Assembly (NCBI GenBank): GCA_021399435.1
Contig: JAJTUP010000002.1
Coordinates: forward strand, 1,116,001 to 1,180,000
Length of the DNA stretch: 64,000 bases
Direction of reading: 5' to 3'
Source: Diaporthe sp. PMI_573
Taxonomy: Eukaryota > Ascomycota > Sordariomycetes > Diaporthales > Diaporthaceae
Shown: in pieces, positions 55,914 through 64,000 of the stretch
Numbering within the stretch: the first letter of the stretch is position 1
Layout: every line of letters begins with the position of its first letter
The notes under the pieces: generated by a model
What the model was told of the DNA's origin: nothing
Seen by the model: the letters and a program-made list of their open reading frames with translations, nothing else
Database searches by the model: none
Translations under genes and position numbers: made by a program

Positions 55914-57293
55914 ATGCACGATCTCGAGATTCTCCAGAGTGGAGGCTACAAGGACGCAGCTCTAACAAGACTCAAGCTGACATGTCCCCTGCAAGCCTTT
56001 CCCACCGAGATATTCGACTTGGGGGCATCTCTTGAGCAGCTCGATCTCTCAGGCACTGGGCTTTCCTCGTTACCCGCGGACTTCGGCCGGAACCTGCCCA
56101 ATTTAAGAATCGCATTCTTTTCTCAATGTGCCTTCTCCCAACTCCCCTCGGCCCTGGCCTCTTGCCCGAGGCTAGAGATGGTTGCCTTCCGGGGCAATGG
56201 CATGGCATCGATACCCGAGGATTCTCTGCCACCTCAGCTGCGATGGTTGATCCTGACAGACAACAAGCTCCTGTCACTTCCGAGAAGCATTGGCAAGTGT
56301 GAGAGGCTGCAAAAGTGCATGCTTGCGGGCAATCGCTTGCAAACACTGCCCGGTGAAATGCAACATTGCAAGAAGCTGGGTTTACTACGTCTGAGTTCCA
56401 ACAACCTGCGGGTCCTGCCAGACTGGCTTTTCAGTATGCCTGAGCTGGCTTTTCTCAGCTTTGCTGGAAACCCTTGTGCCGCGTCTGAGGATCTCGCCCT
56501 CTCCGATGACACCCAGCTTGGGCTGTCTCATGTGAACTGGTCAGAACTGGAGGTTCAGCACACACTGGGTGAAGGGGCATCTGGTATCATTTCGAAAGGC
56601 CTCTGGCGTATCGACCCAAGTACCACAGAGGAGGTCGCCATCAAGCTCTTCAGAGGCGCGCTTACCAGCGACGGCACGCCCGAGGACGAGATGGCAGCGT
56701 GCATTGCAGCCGGACAGCACCAGAACATCATCGACGTTCTCGGGCGAATCCAAGGTCACCCGGACGAGGCAAATGGCGCTTTCAAGGGGGGCCTGGTGAT
56801 GCAGCTTATCCCCCCTCACTATCAGACCCTTGGGCGACCTCCCTCGCTTCTGACGTGCACGAGGGACACCTACCCTGCGGACGCGAGGCTATCAGTGGAC
56901 AACGCCCTGAGAATCTTGGGGGATATCGCAGCAGCCGCTGCTCATTTGCACTACAAGAAGATCACACATGGGGACCTGTACGCGCACAATATACTCACAA
57001 GCGAGGACGGCCACGCCCTGCTGGGTGACTTTGGTGCGGCAACAGTGCACGGCGGCAAGGCCCCGCCCCTAGTGGAGAAGTTGGAGGTTCTGGCCTTCGC
57101 CCACCTCGTCGAGGATCTGCTGGGCCTCGTCACTGCCACCACAGAGGAGCAGGGTGCCGTGGTACGGGGGCTGCAGGACATGCACCAACGGTGCTCGACA
57201 AAGACCGTACCTGCTCGGCCTTCGTTTAAGCAACTGCTGGTTGAGATCACACGGATTCGTGGTGGCAAAGCCTCGTCTAGGCTCCCAAACTGA
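55914..57293 (+). CDS. Leucine-rich-repeat protein kinase, single exon
   Basis: 459 aa, no intron. Residues about 15-200 form some seven LRRs (SLEQLDLSGTGLSSLPADF, LRWLILTDNKLLSLPRSIG, LGLLRLSSNNLRVLPDWLF) of the intracellular, plant/bacterial-like type. The kinase domain (about 210-450) has GEGASG at about 218, VAIK with its Lys near 245, catalytic loop HGDLYAHNIL near 352 and DFG in LLGDFGAA near 372. The catalytic Asp, Asn and DFG Asp are all present, so it is probably active. HGDL instead of HRDL removes the Arg that usually contacts a phosphorylated activation loop, and the APE region is not obvious. No signal peptide or membrane helix, so cytosolic. Substrate unknown. LRR-plus-kinase proteins without a transmembrane helix are unusual but known in fungi. 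Confidence 0.85.
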   Translation: MHDLEILQSGGYKDAALTRLKLTCPLQAFPTEIFDLGASLEQLDLSGTGLSSLPADFGRNLPNLRIAFFSQCAFSQLPSALASCPRLEMVAFRGNGMASIPEDSLPPQLRWLILTDNKLLSLPRSIGKCERLQKCMLAGNRLQTLPGEMQHCKKLGLLRLSSNNLRVLPDWLFSMPELAFLSFAGNPCAASEDLALSDDTQLGLSHVNWSELEVQHTLGEGASGIISKGLWRIDPSTTEEVAIKLFRGALTSDGTPEDEMAACIAAGQHQNIIDVLGRIQGHPDEANGAFKGGLVMQLIPPHYQTLGRPPSLLTCTRDTYPADARLSVDNALRILGDIAAAAAHLHYKKITHGDLYAHNILTSEDGHALLGDFGAATVHGGKAPPLVEKLEVLAFAHLVEDLLGLVTATTEEQGAVVRGLQDMHQRCSTKTVPARPSFKQLLVEITRIRGGKASSRLPN

Positions 57294-57939
57294 GCCGCTT
57301 CGTTGTCGGTGATGGGTGAAGACTGGGTTCCTTGTTTCCTTTTTTTCCCCCTCGTGCGCTCGGGACTAGAAGCGGCCATCTGAACAAGAGTAGAATTATA
57401 GACTAGAAAGTAGAACACATACTAGTACAAGAGTACACAATAGAAGATAGAGATGGGTCATGTGGAGAATAGACACTACGTTGCTCAAGGAAGTGAGCCT
57501 GTCACGACAGCCTCGTGGCAGAGTCAACTGGTGCCTAAAAATGCTACATACGAGCCGATCATTGCCTCATTGATTTGCTGCAGTAAAACAACGGGAATCT
57601 CGCTCAAACCGCCTCTCTATGGTTGCCCAAGAGCCCCTCCGAGTACGCATTCCAACAAAAGGAGAATCGCCACCAATCACCTACCGACATGGGAAAGTCT
57701 TGACCCAGCAAAGTTACCTGCGTCTGCTACTGCTCTTGGGTCCCAGTTGACGGGAATACGAGAGGGGATAAGCAACCACAGTCCAAGTGTGACTTCTAGA
57801 ACGCCGACGGATTGACTGATCATTACCGGGAAGCTCACATTGTGTTCATCAGGGAAATGATAAACAGGCTATGGCGGTGCAACATTTACCCAGCGTCGCA
57901 ATTTACGAGTAAATGTTCTGCCGAAAATGACCTCGGCAA
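57294..57939. other. 3' flank of the LRR-kinase
   Basis: An ORF at 57453-57815 (+, 120 codons, real ATG, MGHVENRHYVAQGSEP) has no motif; it may be chance. Otherwise nothing seen. Confidence 0.4.
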
Positions 57940-58984
57940 CTACCCGATGTTGCCTTCGGCATCGCCCTGACGGTGGCCTCGGTGTTCCTCCCGAGGATAG
58001 TTCAGGGGATTCTTAGCAAAAGTCGAGGGATTTGTTGCAGGACGTGTTTCGCTTGAGCCCATACAAAAACACACCACTGCTGCTAGATAGAACATAGATT
58101 CTCTATCAAATGGTCTCATTAGAAATTCTTCACTGCATCGACATATTTCCTGCAGGACTCTTGGCATGGAAGTGCAAGTAGCGTATGGGAGACTAAGCTG
58201 AGCAAGTTCCCCCAAGACAGTAGGCAACACCTTCACAAGTACAACATATCTCACTTCTCTTTCCGGGTTCAGCTTCCAAATATCGTTTTCGGATTCGGAA
58301 CGGAAGACATAATGATAGCTCTGTTTACGACGAAATTTGAAAACTTGATTGGTGGAATAGGTTTGAAACATCATAAGGTTGGTCATGTTTCAAACCCGAT
58401 GCCTTCGTGCGTACGTCCATCCTAAAGTTTTGAATGGAGCCTTGCCTCACCGCCCATGAGTCACTGTAATTACCATGGTGATAACCTGGTTTCAATGTTA
58501 GAATTCGGGTAGAGGTCTTATCCCACATCTGTTTAACATTGCAACATTCCTCTTCACACTTCTCGCTTTGTCCAACAAGGCTTTTCACGTGGGACCTGGT
58601 TTTAAGACCACATAGCTTGGAGGAAATCCATTTTCAGTGTATCACCGTTGCATCTAAAGTAAAGCAGGGATTCCTGGATAATGTCAACAAATTTAATACG
58701 CCAGGAATATTGAAATGTTCTTGACGTGGTTTACGCAATTCAATGCCAATTTTAAATTTCACAGAAGCAATCGATACACTATTGGGCTCCAATATGAGTA
58801 GAGTTGCCTGCTTGGTTGAGGTGGAATGCTTGAGTTGACAGTAAGAAAGGCGGATTACGGAAACATTAAACCACCACATTCTGGAGATCTTGACAAACAA
58901 AAAGTAAGACAAGCTGGACTTGGTAATTTGGATCTCCAAATCGAATTCCGCGTTGGGACTTGTCACATGATGGTAGGATTGCAA
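57940..58984 (-). pseudogene. Coding-like relic of unknown family
   Basis: Three minus-strand frames in sequence look protein-like. 58984-58634 includes EIQITKSSLSYFLFVKI and HFNIPGVLNLLTLSRNP. 58588-58325 includes KCEEECCNVKQMWDK. 58386-57940 includes NPEREVRYVVLVKVLP and ELAQLSLPYATCTSMPRV. They overlap or change frame without a splice arrangement that I could make consistent, so this may be a broken gene or an untested multi-exon gene. The local sequence is more AT-rich than its neighbours. Confidence 0.3.
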
Positions 58985-61900
58985 TGCGACCGAGAGGCGA
59001 GATCACTTGAGTCTGGGTGTTGCATCCGAGACCGCAGGTTTGTAAAGCGCGTAGAGACCAACGGGATTAAGCTGTAACACCAGACTGGACTCGGAGTCTG
59101 CGCGGCCGGGAGCCTGTGCCACATTCATTATCATATGAGGCGTTAAGGTCAGCTTTCGTGGCCCGGGCAAGTGAATATCAGAATCCCAGGTTGAACATCT
59201 AGGGTCGACTGCGAGGTCGTCAAGCTGTGTGAATGTCCTCACTCATTTCCAGTTGTACCACTGCTGCAGACGGCTGTAGACCGCTCGTACGCCTTCTTAT
59301 AGCTTGAGACTAGAACGGGCCTTACCCACACTCTCTCCCATAGATGAGCCCCGAATGCATTCACTCCTGGTCTCACACAAGACCAGTTCACAGGACACAC
59401 AGGACACATCAACAGCACTGAACAGGACTACGACGGCAAGCTACACAAAGATATGCGGACTGTCAGTGCAATGTTGTAACTACGACGTCATGGTGATGGC
59501 CTTCGAGTGCTTTGATGCTCTCATTTCACCTCATAGCGCTCCTCTAGCCGGTGAACTTGCCTTACTGGGAAGGTCCTCCCCAACAGCGCTGACAACCCTT
59601 GAAAAAGGACTCAGCTCCTGCGCTGCCAGGTTGGGCATCTGAAGGAAATTCTGCCATACCACGGCTGTCTACGCCATCAGGCTGGCATCTAGTGAGCGGC
59701 GGCCGCTGCTTGCCCGTCGCCGAGGAATAATTGACTAGTGAACCTCTAGCGACCCGTATATCCTGGACAGCTGGAGCCGGTGAAGGCCTGTGGGGCCTTC
59801 TTCGAACTGGGATCCAGGGATGAGCATGAAATATTCCCTTGCCTTCGCATACACGAGGCCCAGAATTTTGTCGACGCGCTGCGGAAGCACCAGGAGCATC
59901 CGGCAGGACGCAGATCAACAAGAGCTCTGGGACGGGCTCGAGCTCCTTGCAACAGTCAGAGCGTGACTGAAAGGGCGCGGAGTACTGATGGCCAAGCCAA
60001 GACGTCTCCCACATAATCGCGGCGGGCACGACGCTGGACCATCGGCCAAGATGGCGATTGGCGAACGAGGTTTAATCCCTGTGCGGAGCCAAGGGGTCAC
60101 CACCGGAGGAAAAGCACTGGGAGCTCTGAACACAGCGGAGAAGGCCGAAAGGGATGTTGGGACGGACGGACGCAAGGACGGACGCAAGATGAGGAGTCGT
60201 CACGGAGTGTAGGAGTGAGGCCAGGGTGCCTTACTTTCGGCTGTGTAGCATGTGCAGGGCCATTCGTTCTGCTGCCGCGCAAGGGACGTCTCCATCCCGA
60301 GCGGGCCCGAACGTCAAAGCTACTCTCCGTGGAGCGAGATTGCCGTCCTCGTACATTGGCCCGACGTCGATGATCTTCTTCCACCCTACCATGGTTGAAT
60401 CACCCGGTCAAGGTGTATCGCTTATTAAGCAAGAATCCTGGCAGAGGCATTGATGTTGTAGGGACCCATACATGTGATTTGCCATGATCGGCCCATGAGG
60501 CTTGCTCAGGATAAATGGATTAGATAGTAATCATGGTCGAGACGCGTTTCTAGGAGGGCCTTTGTCAGAAATCAGTTTTCTAGCACTGGCAATGAAGCTT
60601 TGATGTATAGGACACGGCATATTGGGTTTCGAGAACCAGATATCGATTTTTACGGAAGCAATCCTAGCAGGATGTTCATGTCAGCTCTGGCTGGGGTGCA
60701 TGAGAAGTCCAAGACTCTCATCTCGTGTATGGTCACATTGGCCTCGATTCGTGTATGAAACAATCTTCAACACGGTGGCGATCGGATAGGGGAGCAGATC
60801 TGCCAACGATTTCTTGACCAGGGGAAAGAGGAGAAAATCTCTCTCTTTTCCTCTCGCCTTCTAAGCACAAGGGGTTTCTGAGTAACCATGTCACCAGAGT
60901 CTGGAGGGTCTTGTTGCTGACCGGCGGCAGAGGAAACTATTACGCAGCGGTTGGTTTGCCAACACTGACAAACCATGACTCCTGACGATGAGCTGGCAAA
61001 GCATTTGACATCTGGCATATGTCAAGAGATCAAGACAAGATCCTCGGACATTTTTCCCGCTCTGTACGCAGTAGGCGAGAGGTCACGAAGTGGGGTGGTA
61101 GCATCGGAGGAGTAGGGTCGCACATCTCGTCGTTTGATGGCCTGATGGGCGTAAGGCTGCGGCGGGCGCTACGGGCCCACTTACACGGCAGTCAGGGGTT
61201 GCGATCCTGACTGTGGAAGGAGGGCAGGTAGGTGCAGCTGGTGGTGGTTTGGGGCAGGGCAAACGCAGGCGTCTACGGGTGCCGCTGCGGGTGATACACG
61301 TGGCGATACCCGGGATCTCGATTGCTGGCAGCCATCTCACCCGTCGGGATTCAGGGTAGGCGGCGTCCCTGCTGGCTTGCAGTCGAAGGATTCGGCTACG
61401 ACAGCATTTCGAGAGGGGGGCAGGAAGAATTGTGGCCGCATGACAGGGACGCCACGCAGGACACACCCAGAGCCCGGGCACTTGATCCCGGCGCGGTGAG
61501 GACGTGAATCCGAGCAGCCATCAAACAAGCAGGAAGGACGGCACGGTCATGGTGGGTTTGGTTTCCCGTGACGGGAGGCGGAAGCGGATGTTGTGGGTTG
61601 GAAATCTGTCGGAGAGTTAGTTCCCTGGAGTGCATCGGCTGCTTTCCGAGAAGCTGCTCGAGTCAGTGGCCAGCGACGCGGACAGGCATGCTTGGCCCTT
61701 TGCTCTGCTGGAGGCAGCCCGCCAACCACAGCGGTGATATACTGTGGTAGTTCTCGATGAGCCCCGACGAGGAGCTCAGACCCAGCGTTCGAGGAGCTGC
61801 TGCTAGCTCGGGCTAGAGGAAGGGGCGTGACCACTGAACACGGTGGCATCGGCAATTGGCATCAACTGATTCCACTGCGCAGGGCGGTCGGCTGCAACGG

Positions 61901-62690
61901 TGGCAGGCTCAGAATGGAAAGCATCGGGAGGGTTGGGGGGGGGGGCCAGGAATGCATGTCCAGCGAGCGGTACTCTAACCGGTAGGGCTTCATTTGCAGG
62001 AGAGCATGTCGCAGCGCGGTGGTGTGCAGCGTTGCAGCGTTGTGTGGTGGGGTGGTACGGCAGAACGGGGGGCCAGGAAGACGCAGTCGACGCAGGTTTT
62101 GCTCGCAATTGGTGGCCAACAGCTTAAAGATAGGGCGGCTATGCAAGGTCCTTTGGGGCTTGCGTTGTCCAACGCCGAGGTCGAGGAGGGCGAACGAGGA
62201 ACAGGATGGAGTCTCACAGGGCGGCCGCTCAGGAATGCAATCAACCCTGGACGCATGAAAAAAAGACCGGATGCACAGACGAACGCTTTCTTTTTCCCGC
62301 CGCGAAGACTCACACTACACCACTAGTGTGTGTGCTGTGGACCGTGAAGAATGATGTCGAAACGATAGTAGGCCTCATATGAACGAACCCCAACAACCCC
62401 TGCCCCGGCAAAACCTTGTTTGGTGGCGGCTTCGCCCAACCTTATGAGCATGTTAATTCTGACAAGGCGACGGCATCACAAGGATCTCAAGGGTCCTCTG
62501 TCCTACACTAGTGTAGGTCCTGAGCGGGACGAAGCTATGCTTCTCTTGCCTCCGGGGCCAGGGCCTTTCTCTCTTTGTCGACGGTCCAAGAGGGCCTAGA
62601 CCGTTGGGCCGGTTGTGACCTGTCGGCTGCGACCCTGTGAGGACAGCAACCATCATTCGACTATGTCCATGTTGTGTAGGTATGCTGTGT
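58985..62690. other. Region without a supported gene
   Basis: Short ORFs on both strands, some GC-rich and Arg-rich (60.0-62.3 kb), without motifs. A plus-strand frame 59780-60016 has a real ATG and reads MKACGAFFELGSRDEHEIF, with no family recognised. A 13-G run lies near 61936-61948. I see no tRNA or rRNA. Confidence 0.45.
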
Positions 62691-64000
62691 AGACTGTGTA
62701 CTGTGTATGGGGGCGTATACGAGTCTTTGTCCGACGAGTGACGACACGAGCATCTTGGGGTGGGGGTCAGGCTTGTGCGATGCTGCCGTGCCGTGCCGTT
62801 CTTTACATAGCACTCATCCCTCATCTCTCTCATCCCTCATCTCAGGCCCCACCCAGGTCAAGGCGCAGATGGGACAGAGGTCGCAGGGTGGAGGTGACAA
62901 GGTGACATGGTGACATGGTTGATGTTGCCTCGAGAACAGACATCCACCACGCACTCAACGGCTAGCCGGAGATCAGGGGATCGGCAGCATATTTGACAAG
63001 ACAAGAGGGCCATAGCTCTACCCGTGCGCTCTTGCTGCCGCTGTTGGCTCTCGCTGTTGGCTGGTGTTGGGTATGAATGTAATGTGCATATGTATGTACC
63101 ATGTACACATGATGCATGTTGGTGTCGAGTGCGGGTCTCGTCTGTCTCCTTCCTCCCACTTCTGGCCGCCCTTTTACCCCTCGCCCATGCCCACACCAAG
63201 GGCTGCCACAGCAGGTGAGGTCGATGCAGAAGGAAGCAGCAGCAGGCAGGGAGCTAAATCCACCCCTGCCCTTGCTCGTGAACACACCACACAACAGCAA
63301 AAGAAAGAGGACCAGGACCGGCCCTTTTCTCGACCTCCAGTTCCAGCCCGGCATCGTCCATCCATTCTGCATTTTGTGCCACAACTACCTCTCATAATTA
63401 CGTGCGCACACAAAACCTGTGCGACACTTGTGCTTCCCAAGACTCTCGTGCGTAACGCCACGGGTCCGCCACGGTCGTCTACTGCGCGTACGGTACGGTT
63501 ACGGCACGAGTCGAGTCGAAGTCCCGCCCACAACAGCCCAGCGCAGGTCGACTCGGGCAGTGTTCAATATTCCATCTATCGGCATTGACCCTGTCCCCCC
63601 TGCCGTTTTGTGATCGCCAAACCTTCTTGCTGCACCAATCTCTGCCGCCCCGAGTCTCATCCAGGACGCCTGCGTTGCTGCTGGCTGGCTGATGTCGATC
63701 ACCTCCCCCAGCATATTGCCGTCGGTCAATTCCCTCGCAAGCCTTCTATTGCCTCGTCCCGGGCCCTCATTCATCCTCTCCCAGGCATATTCTCACCCTC
63801 ACCGTACCCTGCATACCCTGCATACCTACAGGACTGCATGTCCGGCTGGTGGCGTCGACGCCGAGATATCACGCCCACATCTGGCCCATCCTTTCTGAGC
63901 ATCTCTTTCCGGGCCAAGCTTGGTGCGGGCCGGCCCCCAGTCTTTTACCTCCTGGCCTACCTCTGACTTCGACCTTACTTTTACGACTCCTCCTGAACGA
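62691..64000 (+). promoter_or_regulatory. Possible promoter and 5' leader of a gene beyond the right edge
   Basis: C/T-rich plus-strand composition with ctcatccctcatctctctc (about 62814-62832) and cataccctgcatacc runs (about 63810-63825), increasing toward the edge, as in the leader of the PRP24-like gene. Short upstream ORFs are present, such as MSGWWRRRRDITPT at 63837-63965. No downstream coding start is in view, so the gene itself is not called. Confidence 0.3.

Overview
The window looks like a piece of a filamentous ascomycete (Pezizomycotina) genome, most plausibly a Sordariomycete. Genes carry short (about 55-230 nt) GT...AG introns with CTAAC/CTAAT-like branch sites. The gene set is typically fungal: CFEM protein, Som1, NRPS-like enzyme, fungal-type RACK1. 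An AT-rich block of retrotransposon wreckage bears the mark of repeat-induced point mutation (RIP): transition-only changes, TA-rich sequence, and CAG/CAA/TGG codons turned to stops. No species is assigned.

Region 1 (1 to about 13.9 kb) is a nested retrotransposon graveyard. A minus-strand Ty1/copia element (reverse transcriptase at the left edge, then integrase, then gag to the right) is split at about 3.15 kb by a nearly 7.8 kb minus-strand Ty3/gypsy chromovirus. The chromovirus has two same-length LTRs (core 3150-3618 and 10437-10905) and recognisable gag zinc knuckle, protease, RT, RNase H, integrase and chromodomain. Between pol and its 3' LTR lies a plus-strand (antisense) Cys-rich accessory ORF. 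All are riddled with stops. From 13.9 to 15.2 kb there are relics of coding sequence, including a stop-interrupted frame with a perfect 12-bp hairpin. From 15.2 to 19 kb is a gene-poor, low-complexity region leading into the first intact gene.

Region 2 (19-57.3 kb) is the gene-bearing part: a PRP24/SART3-like U4/U6 splicing factor (+); a C2H2 zinc-finger protein (-); a small two-exon hypothetical gene (+); a five-exon NRPS-like A-T-C enzyme (+); a CECR5-type HAD hydrolase (-); an XRCC2-like Rad51 paralog (-) whose ATG is only 44 bp from the divergent Som1 gene (+); COX7A (-) and mitochondrial ribosomal protein uL22m (+) as a second divergent pair; a CFEM membrane protein (-); RACK1/CPC2 (-) with a U24-like C/D snoRNA in its fourth intron; TAF8 (-); and a single-exon LRR-kinase (+). 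Reconstructed exon sums are all multiples of three and restore family motifs.

Region 3 (57.3-64 kb) has no gene I can support. It holds a coding-like relic at 58-59 kb and, at the right edge, what may be the leader of a plus-strand gene beyond the window. Three genes serve mitochondria (Som1, COX7A, uL22m) and four serve core nuclear, ribosomal or genome-maintenance roles (PRP24, RACK1, TAF8, XRCC2-like). The NRPS-like enzyme, CFEM protein and LRR-kinase are more lineage-variable. I see no biosynthetic cluster around the NRPS-like gene.
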